A DNA stretch of 64,000 nt from Paenibacillus glucanolyticus NBRC 15330. GTDB lineage: Bacteria; Bacillota; Bacilli; Paenibacillales; Paenibacillaceae. The position numbers and the translations under genes are program-made. A model generated the notes under the pieces. It had not been told where the DNA came from. It was given only the letters and a program-made list of their open reading frames with translations, and searched no databases. Positions 1-9,300 of this stretch are shown piece by piece (position 1 is the stretch's first letter; each line of letters starts with the position of its first letter). The stretch is from NCBI RefSeq assembly GCF_004000885.1, contig NZ_BIMC01000004.1:1-64000 (forward strand), read 5' to 3'.

Positions 1-220
1 GGACGAGAATCCCGTCATAGTCCTTGCTGTTCAGCTCTTCGAATGCATACTCGGCCTGAGCCGGAACACCATATTTGCCGGTGTACGTTTTTCCTTTTTC
101 AAGCCCGGCAAGATGGACCTCCGCCCCCTCTTCACGGACCCGGTATACGGGGTACCACAATTCCAGATCCTCAAATTCCTCGTCTACAAGCGCTATAACT
201 TTTTTTCCTGTCAGTCTCAT
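1..220 (-). CDS. PfpI/DJ-1 family protein, N-terminal part (cut by window edge)
   Basis: Reading the minus strand from the ATG at 218-220 gives an open frame to the window edge, starting MRLTGKKVIALVDEEFEDLE and continuing with LWYPVYRVREEGAEVHLAG. The strand-helix start followed by a D-E-E-F-E-D-x-E acid patch is typical of PfpI/DJ-1 intracellular protease-like or glyoxalase-like proteins. A good ribosome site (AGAAAGGAG) lies about 9 bases before the ATG. The nucleophile-elbow cysteine would lie beyond the edge, so catalytic competence cannot be judged. Family members act on damaged or glycated protein and small aldehydes; the substrate here is unknown. Confidence 0.8.
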   Translation of the reverse strand, partial: MRLTGKKVIALVDEEFEDLELWYPVYRVREEGAEVHLAGLEKGKTYTGKYGVPAQAEYAFEELNSKDYDGILV

Positions 221-495
221 GTTATAACAGACTCCTTTCTCCGCGAATGTTTTGATCTATCCGTATTACGACTGATTACATCTCTTGAGTCTGTATATAT
301 TGTAACAAAGATAGTGGGGCGTTTCATAGGAATGACCCGGAAATGGACATTTGGAAACATATTTGGTAAATAAAGCATTATCACAAATTAGCAGGATTCT
401 TTGGTATGATAGTCGAATAGAACTAGTTTAGGTGACAGATTTGTGACAAGGGACTTTTGGTTTTAGATTACGCGATAGGATTTGGGGTGGGCAAT

Positions 496-948
496 TTGTT
501 CAAAACCTGCAACTGCGGACAATTTATGAAGTTAGAACTAAGAAAGCTGATTCATGAAAGAAAAACTCGAATATGTCATGTTCCTGTTTATGCCTGTCAG
601 GCTTGCAAGAAGTATGAGCTTCTACCTCTTATTAAACCGGATTTACTTCGCTATCTCGCATCGATTAGCAATGAGAGCAGGCGAATAAGCGTCTCGTTTG
701 CAGATGTCAATGAGTCAGCCTATGTTCTACGAGAAGTGTTCCGTACATACGTTGATGATTCTATGGTAGAATTGCAGTCACGCTGCATGGAAGCTTTTGA
801 TGACCGAATTAACATGCTGTTGGATCTGTTTCGGTATGCCCAGAACATGGGCGATGATGACTGGATGAGACAAATGGAGGGGAGACTTGAGCAGTTAAGC
901 GCCATAAAATCCCTCATTCCTGAAAACTCCGGTCATTATTCAAGATAA
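496..948 (+). CDS. hypothetical protein with a Cys-rich N-terminus (possible zinc-binding)
   Basis: An open frame of about 150 residues that I cannot assign. The first 45 residues contain C-x-C and C-x2-C pairs (TCNCG, then YACQACKKYE), a spacing that could bind zinc. The rest is helical and charged, without membrane segments. I prefer the TTG at 496 because GGGGTGG lies 5 bases upstream; in-frame TTG at 457 and GTG at 487 are alternatives. It stands just upstream of ytxJ in the same direction, with a separate promoter-like sequence between them, so a shared function is not implied. Confidence 0.6.
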   Translation: MFKTCNCGQFMKLELRKLIHERKTRICHVPVYACQACKKYELLPLIKPDLLRYLASISNESRRISVSFADVNESAYVLREVFRTYVDDSMVELQSRCMEAFDDRINMLLDLFRYAQNMGDDDWMRQMEGRLEQLSAIKSLIPENSGHYSR

Positions 949-971
949 TTTTCAGAAAATTTTCGCGGTTG

Positions 972-1001
972 TTGGATTTTTCACGCACTTTTTGTTAGGA
1001 T
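972..1001 (+). promoter_or_regulatory. candidate sigma-A promoter for ytxJ
   Basis: TTGGAT (972-977) and TAGGAT (996-1001) are separated by 18 bases and lie about 40 bases before the ytxJ start codon. Both hexamers are imperfect, so this is a modest prediction. Confidence 0.35.
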
Positions 1002-1043
1002 AGAGGATAGGAACTTCAATACAATGAAGGGGATGTATATCCT

Positions 1044-1391
1044 ATGGCGACGTTGACGAAAATGACTACTATCGAGGAGTTACGCAACACGCTTGAATCT
1101 TCGGAACAGAAGCCCTTGCTGTTGTTCAAACATAGTACCAGATGCCCAATCAGTGCCAGAGCTTATAAGGAAGTCCAGGCTTACCTCCAGTACCGGCCGA
1201 ACGAGCAGATTGACTATGTATGGATCGACGTCATTGCTGACCGACCGATATCGACTCAGGCTGCGGAAACTCTGAGCACTGTACACGAATCGCCACAAGT
1301 TATTCTTGTAAAAGAAGGAGCGCCAGTCTGGCATACATCCCATTTTCATATTACGGCTGAAGCGCTGAAAACTCAATTGGACGGCATCTAG
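1044..1391 (+). CDS. ytxJ: bacillithiol system redox-active protein YtxJ
   Basis: A 115-residue thioredoxin-fold protein. The hallmark is FKHSTRCPISARAYKE near residues 28-43: a monothiol C-P-I site in the place of the thioredoxin CxxC motif, as in the YtxJ (BrxC) family. These proteins are linked to bacillithiol, the low-molecular-weight thiol of Bacillota, and probably help reverse bacillithiol mixed disulfides in the cytoplasm. The ATG at 1044 has an AAGGGGA ribosome site about 10 bases upstream. ccpA follows with its own promoter; ytxJ and ccpA are also close together in B. subtilis. Confidence 0.88.
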   Translation: MATLTKMTTIEELRNTLESSEQKPLLLFKHSTRCPISARAYKEVQAYLQYRPNEQIDYVWIDVIADRPISTQAAETLSTVHESPQVILVKEGAPVWHTSHFHITAEALKTQLDGI

Positions 1392-1401
1392 TGCCGTGTC
1401 G

Positions 1402-1430
1402 TTGCACAAAGCAGTAATTTGTCGTATCAT
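1402..1430 (+). promoter_or_regulatory. candidate sigma-A promoter for ccpA
   Basis: TTGCAC (1402-1407) and TATCAT (1425-1430) are separated by 17 bases, about 55 bases before the proposed ccpA start. No terminator separates ytxJ from ccpA, so read-through from ytxJ is also possible. Confidence 0.5.
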
Positions 1431-1484
1431 AAATTCAATTGGTATTGAACGAATGAAAATCTATTGGCAATGGAGAGAAGGAAT

Positions 1485-2495
1485 TTGACGGTAACCATTT
1501 ACGATGTTGCGCGCGAAGCAGGCGTTTCCATGGCGACGGTATCCCGGGTTGTAAACAATAACCCGAACGTTAAGCCTCAGACCCGGAAAAAAGTATACGA
1601 AGCGATTGAACGTTTAGGGTATCGTCCGAATGCGGTAGCCAGAGGTCTGGCCAGCAAGAAGACCACAACCGTCGGCGTTGTGATCCCGGACATTTCGAAC
1701 TCGATATTTGCGGAAATTGCCCGTGGTATTGAGGATATTGCTAACATGTACCACTATAATATAATTTTGTGTAATGCCGACAAGCGGAAGGAAAAAGAAA
1801 TCCGCGTAATCAACACATTGCTGGAGAAGCAAGTGGATGGCCTGCTGTTTATGGGCGGGACTGTGACGGACGAGCACATCCAGGCATTCCAGACATCGGC
1901 TGTGCCGATTGTTCTGTGTGCGACAAGCGATGAGAGAGGTTCGTATCCTTCAGTCGATATTGATCATGAGCAGGCGGCATTTGATGCGGTTAGCACATTG
2001 GTTCGGCATGGACATCGCGAGATCGCTATGATCAGCGGTACATTGCAGGATCCGGCTAACGGTTATGCCCGTTTTCAAGGCTACAAAAAGGCGCTTGAGG
2101 CTGCAGGCATCGAATATCAAGAGGATCTGGTGCGGATCGGGAACTACCGCTATGAGTCCGGTGTTGAAGCTATGAAATACTTCCTGGGACTCAAGAAGAA
2201 ACCAACAGCGATTTTTGCCGCTACCGATGAGATGGCGATTGGTGCCATTCACAGCATTCAGGATGAAGGTTATAAGGTACCGGATGATTTCTCGATTATC
2301 AGTGTAGATAATATCCGGATGGCTTCGATGGTTCGTCCGCAGCTGACAACCGTAGCTCAACCGATGTATGATCTTGGTGCAGTGGCGATGCGTCTGCTTA
2401 CCAAGCTGATGAAGAAAGAGAACGTGGAGAATCCTCGCGTGATTCTGCCGCATGAAACGATTCTTCGTCTGTCGGTTAGCCATGTGAACGAGTAA
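1485..2495 (+). CDS. ccpA: catabolite control protein A (LacI-family regulator)
   Basis: CcpA is the master regulator of carbon catabolite control in Bacillota. With Ser-phosphorylated HPr or Crh as corepressor it binds cre sites. The protein (336 residues from the TTG at 1485) opens with the LacI helix-turn-helix [20 protein letters not shown], followed by the hinge helix ([11 protein letters not shown]) and a periplasmic-binding-protein-like core. I chose the TTG at 1485 because the protein then begins MTVTIYDVA, the normal CcpA N-terminus, with GGAGAGAAGG just upstream; an in-frame ATG at 1470 is the alternative. Its likely target site lies near 4292, ahead of acsA. Confidence 0.95.
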   Translation: MTVTIYDVAREAGVSMATVSRVVNNNPNVKPQTRKKVYEAIERLGYRPNAVARGLASKKTTTVGVVIPDISNSIFAEIARGIEDIANMYHYNIILCNADKRKEKEIRVINTLLEKQVDGLLFMGGTVTDEHIQAFQTSAVPIVLCATSDERGSYPSVDIDHEQAAFDAVSTLVRHGHREIAMISGTLQDPANGYARFQGYKKALEAAGIEYQEDLVRIGNYRYESGVEAMKYFLGLKKKPTAIFAATDEMAIGAIHSIQDEGYKVPDDFSIISVDNIRMASMVRPQLTTVAQPMYDLGAVAMRLLTKLMKKENVENPRVILPHETILRLSVSHVNE

Positions 2496-2537
2496 GAAGA
2501 GAGTACCAAAGCTTTAAAATTAACACCGAATTAATCT

Positions 2538-2572
2538 GAAGAAAGCTCCTGGTTTTAAGGGGCTTTTTTCTG
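2538..2572 (+). terminator. rho-independent terminator of ccpA
   Basis: AAAGCTCC and AGGGGCTT form a short stem around a TGGTTTTA loop, followed by TTTTTT. It lies between the ccpA stop and the mtnN start, so mtnN is transcribed separately. Confidence 0.75.
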
Positions 2573-2612
2573 GTGGAAATCTTTATGCGCTTTTGAACAG
2601 GAGGGACGAAGT

Positions 2613-3314
2613 ATGACAACACAGGTAATCGGCCTCATTGGGGCCATGGACGAAGAAGTGGAGCTGCTGCTTGGTCAATTGGAGAATAAAGTGACGACGG
2701 TTAAAGCAGGGGTTACTTATGCTTCGGGAACGCTTCACGGCAAACAGGTTGTGGTTTGCAAGAGCGGGGTGGGCAAGGTTAATGCTGCTGTCACCACGCA
2801 AATTTTGATTGACTCCTTTGGCGTTTCGAAAATATTGTTTACGGGTGTTGCAGGTGCGCTGCATCCGGATCTGAATATCGGCGATATTGTCATTTCCTCT
2901 TCATGTATGCAGCATGATATGGATGTGACCCCGTTAGGATTTGCCCGTGGCATGATTCCTTATCAGGAGGTATCTGATTTTCCTGCGGATCAATCCTTGA
3001 TCGAGCTCGCAGAAGAAGCTTGCAAAGAGTTGTCTGTTGATCACTATGTGATCGGTAAGGTACTGTCCGGTGACCAGTTCATTGCCAGCCGTGAAACCGT
3101 CCAGACTCTCTACGAGGATCTAAACGGAGCTTGCGCGGAAATGGAGGGCTCTGCCGTTGCGCAGGTATGCTATATGAACCGCGTGCCTTATGTCGTGATC
3201 AGATCCATGTCGGACAAGGCAGACGGTTCGGCGCATGTCAATTTCCCCGAGTTTACAGTGAAAGCTTCCAGGCGCTCTCACGAAATCGTGAATTATATGC
3301 TGGGCAGACTCTAG
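2613..3314 (+). CDS. mtnN: 5'-methylthioadenosine/S-adenosylhomocysteine nucleosidase
   Basis: Hydrolyses methylthioadenosine and S-adenosylhomocysteine to adenine and the thioribose or ribosylhomocysteine, a step in methionine salvage and the activated methyl cycle. The 233-residue protein has the family start (IGLIGAMDEEVELL, catalytic Glu at about 15), the FTGVAGAL phosphorylase-like glycine loop, the substrate-binding AEMEGSAVAQVC segment near 175, and the catalytic Asp in RSMSDKAD near 201. AGGAGGG precedes the ATG. It stands alone between two terminators and converges on acuA. Confidence 0.95.
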   Translation: MTTQVIGLIGAMDEEVELLLGQLENKVTTVKAGVTYASGTLHGKQVVVCKSGVGKVNAAVTTQILIDSFGVSKILFTGVAGALHPDLNIGDIVISSSCMQHDMDVTPLGFARGMIPYQEVSDFPADQSLIELAEEACKELSVDHYVIGKVLSGDQFIASRETVQTLYEDLNGACAEMEGSAVAQVCYMNRVPYVVIRSMSDKADGSAHVNFPEFTVKASRRSHEIVNYMLGRL

Positions 3315-3374
3315 CAACGAAATAGTATAAAGCGAAACTATCATAGTCTTGCATATCGTAGCGTAGTGCAGGAC

Positions 3375-3419
3375 AATATAAACAAACTCCCCGGGGAATC
3401 CGGGGAGTTTGTTTATATT
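3375..3419. terminator. bidirectional terminator between mtnN and acuA
   Basis: A perfect 20-bp inverted repeat (3375-3394 and 3400-3419) encloses a GGAAT loop. The GC-rich centre CTCCCCGG is flanked by AT-rich arms that give a U-tract on both strands, as expected for a terminator shared by convergent genes. Confidence 0.9.
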
Positions 3420-3426
3420 CTATCGA

Positions 3427-4059
3427 TTAATACATGAATCGCTGTCTGAACCGGATGCGGTCGAATTGCTCTTGCGATGATAGCGGCACATGTCGCCCGA
3501 TTTTGACCATCAGACAGTTGGCCGGGTGGGAACAAATCTCCGGATCATCGGTAGCATACCATTCCATATCGACCACTTTCATTAATCGCTCCATCATTTT
3601 GCGGTAATCCCATACGTTAAGGCCGCTTCCCTTGAGGTCCCAATGCCAGTAATATTCTGTGGTGAAGACGATGTACTGCTCCATCTGTCCGTCTTGAAAG
3701 GCAGTCTTAATCATCTGCTGCCCAAGTCCCAGCGAACGGTAGTCGTTCGCTACTTCAATAGCACCCAGCTCAATTAAATCTTTCATATTGCCCTCAGACC
3801 AGCGTTCCTGCTCATCCGGGTAATGAAAAGTTACATATCCTACGATCATGTTGCGGTCTCTCGTGATGATAATTCTGCCTTCGGGCAGGCCTGCAATTTC
3901 CACCAAAGCTTCATGCTGCTCACCAGGACGACGAAAAGCCTTGAGATCAGGGTGCATGGTTAGTTCGGATAGTTGCTCGGGAGGTACAGGGCCTTCGATG
4001 ATCAGGCGGCGGTCTTCAGGGAACAAAACATGAGACTGGTATACCTTGCAGTGTTCCAT
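3427..4059 (-). CDS. acuA: GNAT acetyltransferase AcuA (controls acetyl-CoA synthetase)
   Basis: The protein is 210 residues, the same length as B. subtilis AcuA. In B. subtilis AcuA acetylates and inactivates acetyl-CoA synthetase AcsA on its catalytic lysine. The acetyl-CoA-binding motif is visible as ANDYRSLGLGQQMIKTA near residues 104-120, preceded by IIITRDRNMIVGYVTFHYP. It is divergent from acsA, as in B. subtilis. The usual partners acuB and acuC (the deacetylase) do not follow: the next gene, mtnN, is convergent and a strong terminator lies between. Any deacetylation must come from a gene outside this locus. Confidence 0.93.
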   Translation of the reverse strand: MEHCKVYQSHVLFPEDRRLIIEGPVPPEQLSELTMHPDLKAFRRPGEQHEALVEIAGLPEGRIIITRDRNMIVGYVTFHYPDEQERWSEGNMKDLIELGAIEVANDYRSLGLGQQMIKTAFQDGQMEQYIVFTTEYYWHWDLKGSGLNVWDYRKMMERLMKVVDMEWYATDDPEICSHPANCLMVKIGRHVPLSSQEQFDRIRFRQRFMY

Positions 4060-4291
4060 CCGTTACGCTCCTTTCAATTCCATACCCTACTTATAGCAAA
4101 AAAATAAAAAAATGAAAAGCAATGACAGGCAAACAACAGCTATGATATAATCTTTTCGACATAAAACCTTCACAATTATATCGTACTTAACGATATGTTT
4201 CCTTGCGAAATCTAGGGCTTCATTACTCGATGACTGTGACAACATGACGGCCCACCGCAATGTGTAAATCGTATGTTTCATTCAATCATTT

Positions 4292-4305
4292 TGTAAGCGC
4301 TGTCC
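4292..4305. promoter_or_regulatory. cre box (CcpA operator) ahead of acsA
   Basis: TGTAAGCGCTGTCC matches the cre consensus TGNAANCGNTNNCA at all but the last fixed base. It lies 39 bases before the acsA start codon, where bound CcpA would block initiation, and about 235 bases from divergent acuA. B. subtilis acsA is CcpA-repressed. The assignment is inferred from sequence and precedent. Confidence 0.7.
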
Positions 4306-4344
4306 ACTATGAGGAGACGATATGAGAATGAGGAGGATGTTATC

Positions 4345-6069
4345 ATGAATCAAACGCATAGCGAAATATTGCCAAGTGAAGTTTCACATTCCAATATGAA
4401 GAGTTACGAGCAGGCACGCTCCGAGTTTTCATGGGACGAAATCGAGAGACATTTTACTTGGTATGAGTCGGGTAAAGTGAATATGGCGTATGAGGCTATT
4501 GACCGGCATGTAGCGGAGGGACGAGGAGACAAAGTTGCTCTCTTGTATAGCGATGCTTCACGCGAGGAATCTCTTACTTATGCACAATTGAAAGAGCAAT
4601 CCGACAAATTCGGCAACGTGCTGCGCAAGTATGGTGTCGGCAAAGGAGATCGGGTCTTTATCTTTATGCCGCGTGGTCCCGAACTCTATGCAGGACTGTT
4701 GGGGATTTTGAAAGTCGGCGCTGTGGTTGGACCCCTGTTTGAAGCATTCATGGAGACGGCGGTGAAGGACCGTTTGGAGGACAGCGGAGCTGTTGCGCTG
4801 ATCACTACGCCTGCATTGTTGTCGCGTGTAAAGCGAGACGAGTTGCCTGAGCTGAAGCATATTTTTGTTGTTGGTGAACTGGAGGAAGAGGATCCGCGGC
4901 TAGTAAGTTACTTCGAAGAAGTAGAAGCTGCATCCAGTGATCTGGAGCTTGAATGGCTTGAGCGGGAAGATGGATTGATCATGCACTATACATCAGGCTC
5001 TACCGGGAAACCGAAGGGCGTCTATCATGTGCAGAATGCGATGATTCAGCATTATTATACCGGCAAGGTTGTTTTGGACTTAAGGGAAGATGATATATAT
5101 TGGTGCACGGCGGATCCGGGCTGGGTAACGGGTACTTCGTACGGTATTTTTGCGCCTTGGTTGAACGGGGTTACGAATGTTGTCCGTGGTGGCCGTTTCA
5201 GTCCGCAGGATTGGTACAGCACGCTTGTAAACAATAAAGTGACGGTATGGTACAGCGCCCCGACTGCATTCCGCATGTTGATGGGTGCAGGCTCGGAGCT
5301 TATCGACCAGTATGATTTGAGCAATGTGCGCCACGTGTTGTCCGTCGGCGAGCCGCTTAACCCCGAGGTTGTCCGTTGGGGTCACAAGGCTTATCACCAG
5401 CGTATTCATGATACGTGGTGGATGACAGAAACTGGCGGTCAGCTGATCTGTAACTATCCGGGCATGGCAATCAAGCCAGGATCCATGGGACGCCCGCTGC
5501 CAGGCATTACGGCCGCGATCCTGGATGATCAAGGGCGAGAAGTAGCTCCGTACACGATGGGGAATCTGGCAATTAAGACTCCATGGCCGTCCATGATGAG
5601 AGGAATCTGGAATAACGAAGCGAAGTATGAAGAATATTTCCGAATTCCAGGCTGGTACATTTCAGGTGACTCGGCGTATATGGATGAAGAAGGATACTTC
5701 TGGTTCCAGGGCAGAATCGACGATGTTATCAATTCGTCAGGCGAGCGGATTGGACCGTTCGAGGTAGAGAGCAAACTGGTTGAGCATCCGGCTGTTGCCG
5801 AAGCAGGCGTTATCGGTAAGCCTGACGTTACCAGAGGCGAGATCATCAAGGCCTTTATCTCCTTGCGTGAAGGATATACTCCTTCTCAGGAGCTCAAGGA
5901 TGAAATTTACCGTTTTGTGAAGGAAGGATTATCTGCTCACGCAGCCCCACGGGAAATTGAGTTTAAGGATAAACTTCCGAAGACACGTTCCGGTAAGATT
6001 ATGCGCCGCGTACTGAAAGCGTGGGAGCTGGATCTTCCTACAGGTGATCTGTCCACGATTGAAGATTAA
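4345..6069 (+). CDS. acsA: acetyl-CoA synthetase (AMP-forming)
   Basis: Activates acetate with ATP and CoA to acetyl-CoA, for growth on acetate or acetoin. The 574-residue protein has the adenylate-forming-enzyme P-loop YTSGSTGKPKG near 215, DTWWMTETGG near 358, and the C-terminal catalytic lysine in KTRSGKIMRR, which is Lys551 by my count and the AcuA acetylation target in B. subtilis (Lys549 there). The ATG at 4345 is preferred over an upstream frame start at 4309 because AGGAGG lies 8 bases before it. At 574 residues it matches the short Bacillus AcsA form. It is divergent from acuA and preceded by a cre box. Confidence 0.95.
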   Translation: MNQTHSEILPSEVSHSNMKSYEQARSEFSWDEIERHFTWYESGKVNMAYEAIDRHVAEGRGDKVALLYSDASREESLTYAQLKEQSDKFGNVLRKYGVGKGDRVFIFMPRGPELYAGLLGILKVGAVVGPLFEAFMETAVKDRLEDSGAVALITTPALLSRVKRDELPELKHIFVVGELEEEDPRLVSYFEEVEAASSDLELEWLEREDGLIMHYTSGSTGKPKGVYHVQNAMIQHYYTGKVVLDLREDDIYWCTADPGWVTGTSYGIFAPWLNGVTNVVRGGRFSPQDWYSTLVNNKVTVWYSAPTAFRMLMGAGSELIDQYDLSNVRHVLSVGEPLNPEVVRWGHKAYHQRIHDTWWMTETGGQLICNYPGMAIKPGSMGRPLPGITAAILDDQGREVAPYTMGNLAIKTPWPSMMRGIWNNEAKYEEYFRIPGWYISGDSAYMDEEGYFWFQGRIDDVINSSGERIGPFEVESKLVEHPAVAEAGVIGKPDVTRGEIIKAFISLREGYTPSQELKDEIYRFVKEGLSAHAAPREIEFKDKLPKTRSGKIMRRVLKAWELDLPTGDLSTIED

Positions 6070-6086
6070 ACTAAGAATCGATGCAG

Positions 6087-6134
6087 GGCTGAGAATGAGC
6101 ACGGTTTCGACCATGCTCGTTCTCAGCCTTTTTA
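6087..6134 (+). terminator. terminator of acsA
   Basis: GGCTGAGAATGAGCA pairs with TGCTCGTTCTCAGCC (one G-U pair) across a short loop, followed by TTTTT. It lies just past the acsA stop. Confidence 0.88.
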
Positions 6135-6244
6135 AGAGATAAGGAAGCATAAACTTATAGAGGCCCGTCAACCTGATCCAGCAAGTAGTAACTTCTGTTA
6201 TATGCGTTCTGTGTTCAGAGAAGATACGATGAACTGATTCTAAC

Positions 6245-6292
6245 AAAAAAGCCAGCCCCTCGAACAGGTAATCTGTAAGAGGGACTGGCTTT
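6245..6292 (-). terminator. terminator of the class A PBP gene
   Basis: Read on the minus strand, AAAGCCAGTCCCTC and GAGGGGCTGGCTTT form the stem, followed by a T run, 14 bases beyond the PBP stop codon. Confidence 0.85.
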
Positions 6293-6305
6293 CTATTTAA
6301 CGCAA

Positions 6306-9300
6306 CTATTTCTTCTCAAAATATACGGCCGGTGAAGCCGGGGATTCACCGATCGGATTCACAGCAGTAATTCTATAGGTACCGCCTATCGGACCACCAG
6401 AGGAATAGTAGAACTCCGTACTCTTGCTAGAGCCAAGAATTTGGTAGTTGCCGTCGCTATTTGGACTGATGTAAATGTTGTAGACCATTACCTCTTCCTC
6501 TGGAGCATTGCCGCTCCAGCTGGCCGAGAAGCCCTCAGGAGTAGCCACCAGGGTCGGCTGACCCGGTGCAGTCGGTACGGTTGAAGCACCTTCATTCCCG
6601 AGTCCAGGATCGATATTGGGATCTTCCTCCGTGATCCCGTCATCCGGATTGTCGATGGTATCATCAGGATTCGTTCCAGTTTCGCCTGGAAGAGGGAATC
6701 CTGGTGTGGTACCCCCCACAATTGCACTTGGCTCGGATGTTTTCCCGGCTACATCAACGGCTACAACATAATACGTGGCAAACATGCCGTTAGCCCCAAG
6801 GCCTGAGAAGACAAGGCTTTCGTCGCCAAGGATAACCTGACCTTGATGCGTATACGGACTGCCGTTAATGGATTTAAAGAGTCGGTATCCGACAACGTCA
6901 GGCGATCCGCTGGCATTAAAGCTTATCGAGCCGCTGCCCATCGAATAATGTACATTTTTCGGTGGAGTAGGGGCTTTGCCATCATCGGTTCTTGGGTCGA
7001 CCTTGCTTGGCATGCCTTTCTTTGCGTCTTGTGGAAGATAAGATTCTAGAGGTCGCTTATCTCCTTTCATGACTTTCAGGGCATTCTGCAGCTCAACAAT
7101 CAATTCATCAAGCGGTTTCTCTCGCTTGATTACGATTTGCTCCCTGAGCATATCAAGCGGCGTTGCTTCCTGCGGAATGTAATTTACACCCCGGTAAGTG
7201 ATATATTTCGCCTTTGCGACACCGTCATCGCTTTCAGTAGGTACAAACTTCGCATTGAACAGATCCGTTACGAATTTGTCCGTTAATGCCGTCGGTATTT
7301 TACCGCTGTATGCGGAGACTGTTTTGGAGATAATGCCTTCCGGTTTCTCGAACGTTTTGGTAGGGAACAGGTCCGGTTTGACGTCTGTCACTTCGTTCAT
7401 GATTCTTGCCCAAATGGCTTGGGCGTGCTTGCGCTGATCGCCAACCAGAGTGTTTTTTTGCTCCTTGTATCCGACCCATACTCCGAGTGTAATGTCAGGC
7501 GAATAACCCATAAACCAGACATCCCCGTAATTCTGGGTGGAGCCCGTTTTACCGACAACCGGAACTTCATTAAATTTCTTGTAATTGTCTCTAACCTTGC
7601 TGCCTGTACCGTTCGTAATAACGGTTCGAAGCATATCCGTCATGAGATACGCTGTCTGCTCGGAGAATACCTGTTCCGGCTTTACATCGTGCTTGTAGAC
7701 GATTTTTCCTTTGGAATCCACGATTTTTTCAATCATGAATGCATCGGTGAATTTACCCTGGTTACCGATGGCGCTGTAAGCATTGGTAAGCTCTTCTACC
7801 GTTACTCCGTAATGCAATCCCCCCAGTACACCGGTTGAAGCATTATAATCGTCTTCCTCCAAGGTAGTGATGCCCAGCTTCTTGGAAAACTCCCAAGCCT
7901 TTTCAATGCCGACCGTGTTGTTAAACAGTTTGAGTGCCACCGTATTGGTCGAATCGTTGAGTGCCTGCCTGGCTGTCATCAATCCTCTGTACCCGGTGTA
8001 CGAGTTTTTAGGGATGTGGTACACCTTGCTGTAGTCTTTTAATATGATGGGTGAATCATCGACTACGCTCGCAGGCTGGAGTGCCCCTGAATCCAGTGCC
8101 GGTAAATAGGCGGCAATAGGTTTCATGGCAGATCCAGGTTGTCGTTTCATTTGCGTAGCATAGTTCATTTGTTCGGTGTTGAAATCCCTGCCCTCGATCA
8201 TACCGAGAATGGCGCCGGTTTTGTTGTCAATCATCATGGCGGAGGTCTGTTCCATTCCTTTTTCCGCGCTGTCAGGGAGATAGTTGCTATCATCCTCCGC
8301 AATGGTGCGCATCGTTTTGTACAATGTACGGTCAATCGTTGTGTAAACACGGTAACCGCCAGTACTCAGCTGAGTTCTGGAAGCATCCATAAGCTCTGAG
8401 TTCCCTTGGGCGCCTTTTGCGTTCTCATCCGCTTCCTGACCCAGTTTCATCAGAATATTCGATGCTTGGCGTTCTACTTCCATCATGAGATAAGGATAAG
8501 TCACATAAGCCTTCTGCGTGCGAGGGGCAAGTGATTGTTTGATATCAAATGCTTTAGCCTCTTCATATTGAGCTTGGGTTATCTTGCCTTCCTCGAGCAT
8601 GCTCGCCAGTACCCGGTGCTGGCGGTTCACCGCGCGGTTGAATGCCTTCTCATCAAATTCTCCCTTGCCGTTGAAGGCAGAGTAGGAGGATGGAAGCTGC
8701 GGAAGACCTGCCAAATATGCTGCTTGAGCAACGTTCAGGTCATTCAGATTGTTGATGTTGAATATCCCTCGAGCGGCGGCCTTGATGCCGAACAACTGGT
8801 ATCCGCTTGAGCCGTTACCGTAAGGAACCTTGTTCAAGTAAGCTGTTAGAATTTGATCTTTACTTAAAAAACGTTCCATACGCATGGCCAGCAGCATTTC
8901 CTTAACCTTGCGGTTGTCGGTTTTATCGCGACTTAGGAAAGTTAGCCTGGCGAGCTGCTGTGTCAAGGTACTGCCGCCGGTTTGGACCGGCTCATTCAGC
9001 ACACGTTCCTTTACGGCGCGAGCTGTACCTTTTATGTCAACACCCTTATGTGTATAAAACCGGTTGTCTTCTATAGATACGACGGCATCTTTAACAAGCT
9101 GGGGGAGCTCCTTGAACTCCACCGGTCGTCTGTCTTCTTCGGTTCTAAGCTGTCCTATCGGTGAGCCATCCGCGAAGTAGGCGAAGCCGGTTATGGCATT
9201 ATCGTTCATCGTGTTCTCGATGAGCGCTCTTGATCTTACTGGCTCATTCTCAACGATAGAGGTTACATAGCCGGCTACGGCTCCTCCGGCGAACAAAGCG

